Of a stretch of 28,023 nucleotides of DNA, positions 1 through 7,866 are shown piece after piece (within the stretch, counting starts at the first letter, position 1; every line of letters starts with the position of its first letter). The notes below the pieces were generated by a model, which did no database searches, had not been told where the DNA came from, and was given only the letters and a program-made list of their open reading frames with translations. The stretch comes from Gemmatimonadota bacterium (GTDB taxonomy: Bacteria > GCA-2686955). The stretch covers positions 1-28,023 of the forward strand of contig NYZA01000197.1 in assembly GCA_002686955.1 (NCBI GenBank), given 5' to 3'. The position numbers were made by a program, and so were the translations under genes.

Positions 1-534
1 AGAGGCGAATCGTTCGAGGACCCCCTTCCTCTCTTCCTCCACCTCAACGAGCTCGGGAGCCAAAACGGCATCGGGCGCGCCGACATCGTCGAGAACCGCT
101 TCGTCGGGATCAAATCGCGCGGCGTCTACGAAACCCCCGCCGCCACCATCCTCCACATCGCCCACCGCGACATCGAGGGGATCGCCATGGACCGAGAGGT
201 GCTGCGCCTGCGCAATATGCTCTCGCCGAAGTTCGCCGAGCTGATCTACAACGGCTTCTGGTTCAGTCCCGAAATGGAGTTCCTCCGCGCCGCCATCTCC
301 ACCAGCCAAGATGTCGTCGACGGCGTCGTCCACCTTGCCCTCTACAAGGGGAACGTCACCGTGCTCGGCCGCTCGTCGCCCAGCTCGCTCTACGACGCCA
401 AGCTCGCCAGCATGGAGATCGCCGGCGGCTTCGACCAGGCCGATGCCGAAGGGTTCATTCGGGTGCACGCCACCCGCCTCAAGGCACACCATGCAATCCT
501 CGAACATCGCGGAAAGCGTTGGGCCGGCTCATGA
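1..534 (+). CDS. argG: Argininosuccinate synthase, C-terminal part
   Basis: ArgG joins citrulline and aspartate using ATP to give argininosuccinate, the penultimate step of arginine synthesis in the cytoplasm. The gene enters from the left edge in frame 1, so only the last 177 codons are visible. They contain family segments such as [19 protein letters not shown] and YETPAATIL, which line the tetramer and substrate site in known ArgG proteins, followed by the usual C-terminal stretch with KGNVTVLGR. The stop codon overlaps the ATG of argH in the arrangement ATGA, so the two genes are almost certainly co-transcribed and translationally coupled. Nothing looks damaged. The missing N-terminal ATP-binding half should lie immediately to the left. 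Confidence 0.95.
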   Translation, partial: RGESFEDPLPLFLHLNELGSQNGIGRADIVENRFVGIKSRGVYETPAATILHIAHRDIEGIAMDREVLRLRNMLSPKFAELIYNGFWFSPEMEFLRAAISTSQDVVDGVVHLALYKGNVTVLGRSSPSSLYDAKLASMEIAGGFDQADAEGFIRVHATRLKAHHAILEHRGKRWAGS

Positions 535-1733
535 AGCTCTGGACGGAAGAGGGGAAGGAGGGAGGAAACCAGGCGATCGAACGTTTCCTAGCCGGAAGCG
601 ACCCCGACCTCGACCTGCGGCTCGCCGAGCACGATATCGCGGCCAGCAAGGCCCACGCACGCATGCTCCGGTCGGTCGGTCTGCTCACGCCGGCGGAGGG
701 GGAAGCGCTGGTCGCGGAGCTCGATCGCCTGGGTAAGGCGGCCGAGCGAGGGGAGCTCCATCTCGAGCCTGCCGACGAAGATATCCACACGCTGATCGAG
801 CGGCTCCTGACCGAAGCACTCGGCGATATCGGCAAGAAGATCCACACCGGCCGTTCGCGCAACGACCAGGTGCTGGTCGCCATGCGCCTGCACGCCAAAG
901 CGGCGATCGAGCGGATCACCTCGCTCGGCACCGAGCTGATCGCGGCGCTCGAATCGCGCATCGACGTCGACGGTACTCTCGAGCTGCCCGGCTACACCCA
1001 CATGCAGCAAGCGATGCCGACCACCTTCGCGCTCTGGGCCGGCGCCTACCGAGACGCCCTGCGCGACGATCTCGGCCTCCTCGCCGCCGTCCGCCACCTA
1101 GTCGACCAGAACCCCCTCGGCAGCGCCGCCGGCTACGGCTCCCCTCTGCCCCTCGACCGCGACAGGACCACCGCCGAGCTCCAATTCGATCGTGTTCAGG
1201 AGAACCCGATCTACTGCCAGAACAGCCGCGGCAAGTTCGAGGCCGCCCTCCTCTTCTCCCTCGCGCACATCGGCCAGAGCCTGAACCGCCTCGCCGGCGA
1301 TCTGCTCCTCTACACCACGCGAGAGTTCGGATTCTTCCGCCTGCCCGACTTGGTTACCACCGGTTCGAGCATCATGCCGCAAAAGCGGAACGCCGACGGG
1401 CTCGAGCTCGTCCGCGCCCGCACCGCGCGCCTGCCCGCGCTGCTGACCCAGCTCATGGCCACCACCCTCAATCTGCCGAGCGCCTACAACCGCGACTACC
1501 AGGAGCAGAAAGCGCCATATTTCCGCGCCATCGACGACATCGAGGGCTGTCTCTACGTCATGCGCGAGACGATCGAGGGCTTGACGCCGATCCCCGACCG
1601 CATTCGCGAAGCGACCGATCCCGCGATCCACGCGACCCACGCGGCCTACGAGCTCGTGCGCCAGGGCATGCCCTTTCGGGACGCCTATCGAGAGATTGCG
1701 CGGCGCCTGAGGGCGGGGGAGTCGTTGGGATAG
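531..1733 (+). CDS. argH: Argininosuccinate lyase (short C-terminus)
   Basis: ArgH splits argininosuccinate into arginine and fumarate, the last step of arginine synthesis. The fumarase/aspartase superfamily signature [10 protein letters not shown] is at residues 278-287 and holds the catalytic serine loop. TGRSRNDQ (106-113) and GYTHMQQA (154-161) are also present. I chose ATG 531 because it overlaps the argG stop (ATGA) and gives the usual MKLW-type start; a TTG 12 bases upstream is possible. The product is 400 residues, while the family is usually about 430-460. It ends shortly after [15 protein letters not shown], so most of the C-terminal tail present in other ArgH proteins is absent. 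All active-site segments I recognise are kept, so it is probably functional. Confidence 0.95.
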   Translation: MKLWTEEGKEGGNQAIERFLAGSDPDLDLRLAEHDIAASKAHARMLRSVGLLTPAEGEALVAELDRLGKAAERGELHLEPADEDIHTLIERLLTEALGDIGKKIHTGRSRNDQVLVAMRLHAKAAIERITSLGTELIAALESRIDVDGTLELPGYTHMQQAMPTTFALWAGAYRDALRDDLGLLAAVRHLVDQNPLGSAAGYGSPLPLDRDRTTAELQFDRVQENPIYCQNSRGKFEAALLFSLAHIGQSLNRLAGDLLLYTTREFGFFRLPDLVTTGSSIMPQKRNADGLELVRARTARLPALLTQLMATTLNLPSAYNRDYQEQKAPYFRAIDDIEGCLYVMRETIEGLTPIPDRIREATDPAIHATHAAYELVRQGMPFRDAYREIARRLRAGESLG

Positions 1734-1918
1734 GCCCGGTGGCGGCGTGTTTGCCCTGCCTGGGCGCTTCCCCTCCCCCATTGCTCCAGCAAGAGGCCAG
1801 GACCGAGAAAAGGTGAACCACGACGCACGAGGTCGATATGAAGCGCGCGTGCGGGCACTCGAGGCTTTTGGGCACCGAGGATCCGCCTCAGCACAACATG
1901 GTGGGCCCATTACGAACG

Positions 1919-1945
1919 TTGCATTTCCATAACGGGTGTTATAAT
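1919..1945 (+). promoter_or_regulatory. Candidate sigma70-type promoter for the oxidoreductase-TetR pair
   Basis: TTGCAT at 1919-1924 and a perfect TATAAT at 1940-1945 are separated by 15 bases, which is shorter than the ideal 17. They lie 31 bases before the start codon at 1977, which has a strong AGGAGG ribosome site at 1966-1971. The consensus -10 box stands out in this GC-rich DNA. The rest of the 243-base gap after argH shows nothing else clear. Confidence 0.5.
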
Positions 1946-1976
1946 CTCGCCCACGATCAGCCACCAGGAGGATTCC

Positions 1977-3635
1977 ATGCGCGACGTCGACACCATAGTG
2001 ATCGGATCGGGGGCCGGAGGCCTCGCCTGCGCCGTGGCCCTGGCCCAGGCGGGACAGCGCGTGCTCGTGCTCGAGCAGCACGAAGTGCCGGGCGGGTGGT
2101 GTCACTCGTTCCGCCTCGGCGGTTACCAGTTCAGTCCGGGCGTGCACTACATCGGTGAGCTGGACGAGGGGGGAGGTCTGCGCAGAGTTTATGAAGGGCT
2201 CGGGGTCTCCCGCGATTTGGTCTTTCTGGAGCTCAACCCCGACGGGTTCGATCATGTGCTCATCGGCGGGGAACGATTCGATATTCCGAAGGGACGCAAC
2301 CGCCTGGAAGCGCGGCTGATCGAGCGCTTTCCACATGAGTCGCGCGGAATCCGCGACTACCTCGAGCTGGTCGACCGAAGCGCGAAAGAGCTCGGGCAGG
2401 CACAGAAGATCGGCTCGCTGCCCGATCTCCTCTCGCTGCCCTGGCGCGCCCGCCACGTCTTGCGCTGGGGGCTGGCCTCGCTCGACCATGTGCTGGATCG
2501 CCACGTCCACGATCCGATGCTCCGCGCCCTTCTCTCGATCCAGGCGGGAGATCATGGCCTGCCACCCTCCAAGGCGCCTTTCGCTCTGCACGCCGCGGTT
2601 CAAGCCCACTATTTCAATGGCGGCTTCTACCCCATGGGTGGCGCTCAATCGCTGCCGAAGGCCTTCGCTCGCGCGCTGCGCAGGGCCGGCGGCGGCATCC
2701 GTCTGAACGCGGCGGTCGATCGGATCTTACTCGGCGAAAATGGTGCCGCTTGTGGGGTCCGGCTGGCGGGGGGCGAAGAGATCACCGCAACCCGCGTCGT
2801 TTCCAACGCCGATCCGGGCATCACCTTTGGTCGCCTGGTCGGTCTGGAGAATCTTAGCACCCGCCTGCGTAGCAAGCTCGCGCGCACCCGTTGGTCGATC
2901 TCAGGGCTCTCGCTTTTCGGTGCCACCGATCTCGACCTCGCCGACATGGGCTACGACTCGGGCAACTACTGGTACTCGCGTTCCACGAATCTCGAGGCCT
3001 CCTACGACTTCTCGAACGGGTCTACCGGACTCGACGACGAAGAGCTCCCCGGCCTCTTCCTGACGATTACCACGCTGAAGGACCGCACCAAGAAGGCCAA
3101 GGGTCACCAGACTTTCGAGGCTTTCACCTTCGTGCCTTTTGGTGGATTCGATCGTTGGAGCGACTCCCGCCATGGAGACCGCCCCGGCGACTATGTCGAG
3201 CTGAAGAAGAGACTCGAGAAGCGCATGCTCCGGGCGGCCGACAAGGTCGTGCCGGGCATCTCCGAGCATTCCGTCTTCGCGGAGCTCGCAACGCCGCTCA
3301 CGAACGCGCACTACGTGCGATCGACAAAGGGCTCGTTCTACGGCACCGAAAAGAGCCGCTGGCAACTGGGTCCCTTCGGCTTCGGTGTGGCGACCGAGGT
3401 GAGCGATCTTTGGCTCTGCGGAGCCAGCACGCTGGGCCACGGCGTCATGGGAGCCACCGCATCGGGTTTGGCCGTGGCCGCGCGGATCTTGCGTTGCTCG
3501 TGGCGCGATTTGCTCGATCAAAGAGGCCCCGATCTGCGGATCTACCCGGCCGATGATCCGAGCGCATGGCCGCCACAGCTGCGCAGGAAGAGGCGCAGCG
3601 CCGACAACGCCTTGGCGAGGTCGGCGAAGCCGTGA
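1977..3635 (+). CDS. FAD-dependent oxidoreductase, RetSat / phytoene desaturase (CrtI) type
   Basis: A 552-residue flavoprotein of the family that includes carotenoid desaturases/isomerases and all-trans-retinol 13,14-reductase. The N-terminus carries the dinucleotide-binding fold TIVIGSGAGGLACAVALA (residues 6-23) with an acidic residue ending the second strand (VLVLEQH), then GGWCHSF and FSPGVHYIG, which resemble the RetSat subfamily. The C-terminal FAD motif LWLCGASTLGHGVMGATASG closes the fold. The start is fixed by AGGAGG six bases upstream. The substrate cannot be read from sequence: a polyene or other hydrophobic lipid is likely, but no carotenoid synthesis genes are nearby. Its stop overlaps the GTG of a TetR-type gene, so that regulator may control this gene. 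Confidence 0.85.
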   Translation: MRDVDTIVIGSGAGGLACAVALAQAGQRVLVLEQHEVPGGWCHSFRLGGYQFSPGVHYIGELDEGGGLRRVYEGLGVSRDLVFLELNPDGFDHVLIGGERFDIPKGRNRLEARLIERFPHESRGIRDYLELVDRSAKELGQAQKIGSLPDLLSLPWRARHVLRWGLASLDHVLDRHVHDPMLRALLSIQAGDHGLPPSKAPFALHAAVQAHYFNGGFYPMGGAQSLPKAFARALRRAGGGIRLNAAVDRILLGENGAACGVRLAGGEEITATRVVSNADPGITFGRLVGLENLSTRLRSKLARTRWSISGLSLFGATDLDLADMGYDSGNYWYSRSTNLEASYDFSNGSTGLDDEELPGLFLTITTLKDRTKKAKGHQTFEAFTFVPFGGFDRWSDSRHGDRPGDYVELKKRLEKRMLRAADKVVPGISEHSVFAELATPLTNAHYVRSTKGSFYGTEKSRWQLGPFGFGVATEVSDLWLCGASTLGHGVMGATASGLAVAARILRCSWRDLLDQRGPDLRIYPADDPSAWPPQLRRKRRSADNALARSAKP

Positions 3636-4291
3636 ATGGCGAGAGCTTGGCCACCGCGCACACGGTGCGTGATCTGCGTCGCACCCAAATTATGACGCAG
3701 GCACGCGCGATCGTCGCGAAAGAAGGACTAGAGGCGCTCACCTTCGGTGCCCTAGAAAAACGACTGCATTTCACCCGAGGCGTGATCACCTATCATTTCA
3801 GCAACAAGGACGAGATCATCGAGGCGGTTCTGTGCAGCGCTGTGAACGAAATCAACGAGCGCACGCGCGAGGCAGCCATGGCGGGCGGCACGCTCGCCGA
3901 GAAGATCCACGCGGTGATCTCGACTACGACGATAGGGTTTCTCGAGAACATCGAAGCGACCAGAATTATCGTGTCGTTTTGGGGTCGCATCCAGTCCGAT
4001 CCCTCGGCCCGCCGCCGAAACGCCGAGCTTTACGACGGTTTCCGAGAAAAGACACGCTCTATTCTGGCGCAGGGGATCGTCTCCGGCGAGCTCGATCCCG
4101 ACATAGATACCGACGCCGTCGCGGCGGCGATCGTAGGCATAGTCATCGGAATCGTGACACAAACACACTTTCAGCCCGAAGCAATCGATCCTCAGAAGTT
4201 GATCAAGGTGTCCGTGCGTGGTGTGTTGGCATCTCTATCCTCCCCATCGCCTGGACCATTCTCGCCCGCGTTCGCTTCGCGAGCTCGGTGA
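3632..4291 (+). CDS. TetR/AcrR-family transcriptional regulator
   Basis: A 219-residue regulator. Residues about 14-62 form the TetR DNA-binding domain: an initial helix with RRTQIMTQARAIVAKEG, then LTFGALEKRL, the recognition part HFTRGVITYHF and the capping SNKDEIIEAVL. The rest is the helical ligand-binding and dimer domain. I chose GTG 3632 because GTGA overlaps the stop of the oxidoreductase, implying translational coupling; an in-frame ATG at 3566 inside that gene is possible but gives a non-family N-terminal extension. The likely role is control of its own operon in response to a small hydrophobic ligand, which is inferred from position only. The last 20 or so residues (SSPSPGPFSPAF) look like a low-complexity extension and lie antisense to the end of the convergent gene. 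Confidence 0.85.
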   Translation: MNGESLATAHTVRDLRRTQIMTQARAIVAKEGLEALTFGALEKRLHFTRGVITYHFSNKDEIIEAVLCSAVNEINERTREAAMAGGTLAEKIHAVISTTTIGFLENIEATRIIVSFWGRIQSDPSARRRNAELYDGFREKTRSILAQGIVSGELDPDIDTDAVAAAIVGIVIGIVTQTHFQPEAIDPQKLIKVSVRGVLASLSSPSPGPFSPAFASRAR

Positions 4292-4910
4292 GAGCGGGGC
4301 GGTTCTCGACGGTCTTGAATAGTGCGACGGGATCGACCGCCGACACGACGATCTCGGCGGCCGACTCCGCCACGACTACATTGCAGGGGAAAAGCAGTCC
4401 CGCTGCCGGCTCCTCGGCGAGAAGCGAATGCGCGATCTCGGTGGCGCAGATACCGAGAATCAGATACTTCGTGAAGCCCGCTCCGGAGCGCTCGATCGAT
4501 CCGGGTTCGGAGCTCTTCTCCAGCGTTGCGCCCATGTCGAGCTCGTAGAGCACGCGGAAGCCGGCTTCCTCGAGAGCTTTCCGCACCTTCCTGGCCGCGT
4601 GCTGAAAGTCGGGCGCGGAAAGCCTACGAGTGTAGGCGAAACTCGGGTCACCGAACCAATGCGCCCCGGCGCGTTCTCGCAGGTGGAGCAGGATCTCCTC
4701 GCTGCCTTGGATCCAACGATCTCCGTCACGCAGAATCGGGATTTCTCTACTGGAAACACCGTCGTGCGCGGTCAGGTCGGGGCGATCGACGGGTAACCTG
4801 GCAACCTGAAGCGATTCGAAAGGGAGATTCTGGCGCGTCAATTCTTCACGGACCCGTTGGCAGTGAGGGCAGCCCTCTCGCTGATAAAGGCTCAATATTG
4901 TCGGCATCAT
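4203..4910 (-). CDS. Glutaredoxin-like domain fused to DUF302
   Basis: A 235-residue two-domain protein. Residues 1-80 are a glutaredoxin/GST-N type thioredoxin fold with the redox motif CPHC (C14, C17) and a candidate cis-proline in REIPIL. Residues about 110-205 match DUF302: GFRVLYELDMGATLEK, then FTKYLILGICATEIAHSLL, then GLLFPCNVVV with its conserved PCN. There is no signal peptide, so it should be cytoplasmic. A thiol-disulphide or metal-related role is plausible, but the DUF302 function is not established. The start ATG 4910 overlaps the hemN stop (ATGA), so the two form an operon and the protein may act with anaerobic haem synthesis or its Fe-S/radical chemistry. Its last 89 bases overlap the convergent TetR gene. 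Confidence 0.85.
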   Translation of the reverse strand: MMPTILSLYQREGCPHCQRVREELTRQNLPFESLQVARLPVDRPDLTAHDGVSSREIPILRDGDRWIQGSEEILLHLRERAGAHWFGDPSFAYTRRLSAPDFQHAARKVRKALEEAGFRVLYELDMGATLEKSSEPGSIERSGAGFTKYLILGICATEIAHSLLAEEPAAGLLFPCNVVVAESAAEIVVSAVDPVALFKTVENRPALTELAKRTRARMVQAMGRIEMPTHHARTP

Positions 4911-6301
4911 ACGCTCTGGGAAAAAGTGTTCTCTTGTCGGGCCCGCACCGCATCGATATGGGCGTCGAAGGGCATCGCTACAATTCGAATTAGGAGCTTA
5001 CCGAGCTCGGTCGCACGGAAGCCGGCGGAATCCAGCTGAATCAGGCCGTCGTCGGCCAATCGCTCCAATTCCCGTAGCTCGGCGGGAAACCGTTTCGCGA
5101 AATCGATTCCCCAGCGTGATTCGATCTTGGAGTATTCGAGACCGAAGCAACAAAGCATGCCGTGGATGATCTCCTTGCGCAGATCGTCCTCTTCGTCACG
5201 CAGATAGCCGCGGTAGGTTGCGAGGCGGCCCGCTTCGATGCGTGAGCTGTACCCCTTCAGATCGGCGTCATTCTGCACATAGGCGCCACCTAGATCCCCG
5301 ATCCCGCTCATGCCGAGGCCGATACAGTCGGAGCCGGGAACGACTGTGTATCCCTGGAAATTGCGCCGCAACCGACCAGCGGCCAGGGCCCGCGCGAGCT
5401 CGTCATCCGGAAGAGCGAAATGGTCCATGCCGATCTGCACATAGCCGCCTGCGATCAGGCGCTCGCGTGCATCGCAATAGAGCGTGAGCTTCTCGATCGC
5501 TCTCGGCAGCGACTCGGGCGTGATCGCTTTTTGATGTGGTCTCAACCAGGGCACGTAGGCAAAACTGAAGACGGCAATTCGGTCGGGTCGAAGATCGATC
5601 AAGCGCTCGACGGTCCTGCCGAAGCCGGCGCGCGTCTGCCCTGGCAAACCGAAGACGAGATCGATATTGATCCCACCGAATCCGGCCGCGCGGGCGGCCT
5701 CGAAGCACTCCACACCGGCCGACGCCTCTTGCCGTCGATTGATCGCACGCTGCACGCCGGGATCGAAGTCCTGCACGCCGAAGCTCACGCGGTTGAATCC
5801 AAGTTCGCGAAGCCGATCGACCTGATCCGCCGATCCAACGCGGGGATCGACCTCGAGTGAGATCTCCGCGTCTACCGCCAGCTCGAAGCGGTCCCGCACG
5901 AGGCGCATCAGACGCTCGATCTGGTCCTTCGGAAGATGATTCGGTGTGCCACCGCCGAGGTGGAGCTGGGTCACGCCGCGGCGCTCCCCCAGGAGGCTCG
6001 ATACCGCCACGATCTCCGATTCGAGGTGGCGGGTGTAGATGTCCATTTTTTCGGCGTCGCGGGTCACTACCATGGTGCAACCGCAGAAGGTGCACTTGGT
6101 GTCGCAGAAGGGCAGGTGGACGTAAAGCGTCAGCGGCTCCGACCGCCGCTCGGCCACGGTGCGCAGGCGCGATTCGTACTCCTCGGCGCCGACCCCCGAG
6201 TGGAAAGAGGCCGCGGTCGGGTAGCTGGTATAGCGCGGCGCCGGCCTGTCATGGCGGAGGAGCTGCGCGGGTGTGATCGGTGGGGGGGCGAGTGAGCCCA
6301 T
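4907..6301 (-). CDS. hemN: Oxygen-independent coproporphyrinogen III dehydrogenase (radical SAM)
   Basis: HemN oxidatively decarboxylates coproporphyrinogen III to protoporphyrinogen IX without oxygen, using S-adenosylmethionine and a 4Fe-4S cluster, in haem synthesis. The 464-residue product has the genuine HemN N-terminus (PRYTSYPTA, residues 22-30), which separates it from the HemW look-alikes. It also has the radical SAM motif CDTKCTFC with cysteines 66, 70 and 73, the adjacent cysteine of CGC, LHLGGGTPN, and the C-terminal HemN domain. I chose ATG 6301 because residues upstream of it read through the inverted repeat of the mobile unit and have no family similarity. The gene now starts 87 bases from the left end of that unit, so its promoter region may have been altered by the insertion. 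Confidence 0.93.
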   Translation of the reverse strand: MGSLAPPPITPAQLLRHDRPAPRYTSYPTAASFHSGVGAEEYESRLRTVAERRSEPLTLYVHLPFCDTKCTFCGCTMVVTRDAEKMDIYTRHLESEIVAVSSLLGERRGVTQLHLGGGTPNHLPKDQIERLMRLVRDRFELAVDAEISLEVDPRVGSADQVDRLRELGFNRVSFGVQDFDPGVQRAINRRQEASAGVECFEAARAAGFGGINIDLVFGLPGQTRAGFGRTVERLIDLRPDRIAVFSFAYVPWLRPHQKAITPESLPRAIEKLTLYCDARERLIAGGYVQIGMDHFALPDDELARALAAGRLRRNFQGYTVVPGSDCIGLGMSGIGDLGGAYVQNDADLKGYSSRIEAGRLATYRGYLRDEEDDLRKEIIHGMLCCFGLEYSKIESRWGIDFAKRFPAELRELERLADDGLIQLDSAGFRATELGKLLIRIVAMPFDAHIDAVRARQENTFSQSV

Positions 6302-6388
6302 CTCGGATCTCGATTGGGAGTGGTGAGCTGGGAAATCGAGGCAAAGGCAATGATAGCGTGGCCGTGGACCGAGAAGATTCGTCGAACA

Positions 6389-6487
6389 CTGACGTTTCGA
6401 CATAAGCGTGGGATCCTCGGGAGGACCGCGCATTGGCGGGCGGAGAGCCGTCGTTCCTGGCCAGGCAAGCCCAGCGGCTCCTCTCGG
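6389..6487 (+). repeat. Left terminal inverted repeat (copy A)
   Basis: This 99-bp repeat is matched by the reverse complement of 10657-10755 with only four differences, all within 40 bases of the outer end. It contains the perfect palindrome CCTGGCCAGG (6456-6465) inside a wider stem CGGAGAGCCG / CGGCTC, so it can fold into a hairpin. Similarity to the other copy stops abruptly after CTCTCGG at 6487. Confidence 0.9.
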
Positions 6488-6852
6488 GGCGAACTTCCCG
6501 CCCTGCGTGCCCGCGAGGCGACACTGGTCAGCGCGCCCTTCTGTGCCTTGGGTTCCGACCTCCGCGTCCGCGGCAAGCTCGCGCGAGTGATGGCTGAGCG
6601 ACCGCGCGGATCCAAGCGATGCGCGGGCGACGCCGTAAGTCGCGACACAGCAACGCGTTACGGCCCATCGGGCTTTTGCCCGCTTTGTGGCACACCTGGG
6701 TGTGCCCAAACGAAGCCCCCGCCAGGAAGAGCTCCCGAGCCGATCCGGATGTGATCGGGTTATGGTGGCGGCCAACGCGAGGATGTCGCGCACTGCCCTT
6801 TGCCCGGCGAGCGTCCCCGACCTCGAGTCATCCGCTATCTCTCGTCGGGAAT
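6488..6852. other. Non-coding interior between repeat copies A and C, with a cluster of inverted repeats
   Basis: I see no convincing gene here. Three inverted repeats follow one another: GCCGTAA (6632-6638) with TTACGGC (6658-6664); CGGGC TTTT GCCCG (6669-6682); and GGCACACC TG GGTGTGCC (6689-6706), a perfect 8-bp stem. Long open frames cross the region in several frames, as expected from high GC, but none has a family signature or a ribosome site. The cluster could be a transcript-level structure or a protein-binding region of the mobile unit. That reading is inference. Confidence 0.5.
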
Positions 6853-6883
6853 CCGAGGAACTCGCGACTATATCGAAACGTCA
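6853..6883 (-). repeat. Partial third copy (C) of the terminal repeat end
   Basis: Read on the minus strand, this 31-bp segment begins TGACGTTTCGATATAG and matches the outer end of the right repeat (copy B) at all but about four positions. It points inward toward copy A, so 6389-6883 is itself bounded by inverted ends with about 25 of 31 matches. No target duplication is seen at its outer side. The coding similarity of the downstream protein begins just after this copy. Confidence 0.7.
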
Positions 6884-6897
6884 TCCAGGCTCCCTCA

Positions 6898-7866
6898 TTG
6901 CAGAGGGTCTACTCCACGAAGAGAGACCTGAAAGTGATTCTCGACACTGCTCAGTGCGTGGGGCTGCGCGTGATCGCTTGGGTGCCGCTTTACTATCTGG
7001 ACTGTCGAGGGGGGTGTGGTTGCAACAATAAGTGGCCCCTTTGCGCCGATCTCGTAAGGCAGTGGGCGAAGGCCTTCAAGAGCCACCCGGCCTTGGGCGG
7101 TTGGATCATCTCCGATGAGATGAGCGCGGGAGACATTTCAAAGCATGAGGAGGGCCACAAGGTCCGCACTTGGGTGCACGAGGGTGAGACTCCGGCCTGG
7201 CACCCGACCATCAGCATCGTGAACGCCAAGATGTTCATGGATCCGAGTGGGGAACTCCCCTCCGATCCGCCCTGCCCGCCACCTCCGTGGCCTCTGGGAA
7301 GACTCACCACCATGAGCAACGCGCTCTTTCAATGGGCACAACGCGCGATCGACACGGCCGACGTGCTGGCACCCAACTTCCAGCTGTGCGCTTGGCGCTC
7401 ACCCGGTCCGATCGATTTCACCGAGATGGTGGGCAAGGCGATCGCGGAAGAGGCGACGGGATACATCGCCTACCGTGATTACGTGTCGGAGGACCTAAAC
7501 GGCAATTCTTGCGAGTTCGATGGGCATGAGTTCGATCTGCTCGATCAAGAAAGCCGCGACGCCTTCGACGCGCAGCCTCAAAACGCCGGCAGGATCAATC
7601 AGCTCTGGGATCAGCTTCCATACATCAATGAAGGGTTCCGAGTAGTGTCGCGGAAGATCGCGAAGGGGCGGCCGGACAAGAACGACACGAGGGGGTTTCT
7701 CTTTGGCATCGATGACGGACCGTCGGCGAAGGCCAATGTGAGCGATACATATGTGGCTGAGTTATACTCGAATGCCCAGCCAAGGGGAGGCCCACTGGAA
7801 TCACATCTCCCGAGCCCTTTTGCGGCTGCTCGTCTTCCGTCAAGCGCACAGCGTTCATGCCAATAA
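6898..7866 (+). pseudogene. Glycosidase-like barrel plus start of DNRLRE-type domain, first fragment of a frameshifted gene
   Basis: The frame is open from 6619, but protein-like sequence begins only after repeat copy C, about residue VYSTKRDLKVIL, so the N-terminus and any signal peptide appear lost. The first ~250 residues look like a TIM-barrel sugar hydrolase: alternating strands such as LRVIAWVPLYYLD and ALGGWIISDEMS, the latter resembling the Asp-Glu strand of catalytic barrels. I could not assign a family. From about 7735 a DNRLRE-type surface domain starts (KANVSDTYVAELYSNA). At the CCC run 7775-7777 the sensible frame jumps to frame 2, and this frame then runs on with unrelated residues to a stop at 7866. 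Whether this is a true mutation or a sequencing indel cannot be told here. Confidence 0.6.

Noticed and set aside
1098-2648. A 516-codon minus-strand open frame opposite argH and the oxidoreductase gene
   Set aside because: It is fully antisense to two well-supported genes, crosses their intergenic gap and has no family motif. Long antisense frames are common at this GC content.
6551-6560. GGTTCCGACC, similar to a tRNA T-arm
   Set aside because: No acceptor, D or anticodon stems can be placed around it.
6314-6754. Plus-strand frame through the left repeat with a CPLCGTPGC segment resembling a zinc motif
   Set aside because: The cysteine segment lies on top of the hairpin cluster, there is no ribosome site, and the frame simply stays open through GC-rich repeat DNA.
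6302-6793. N-terminal extension of hemN into the repeat region
   Set aside because: The extra residues are encoded by the inverted repeat and the element interior and have no similarity to HemN, whose family N-terminus begins near ATG 6301.
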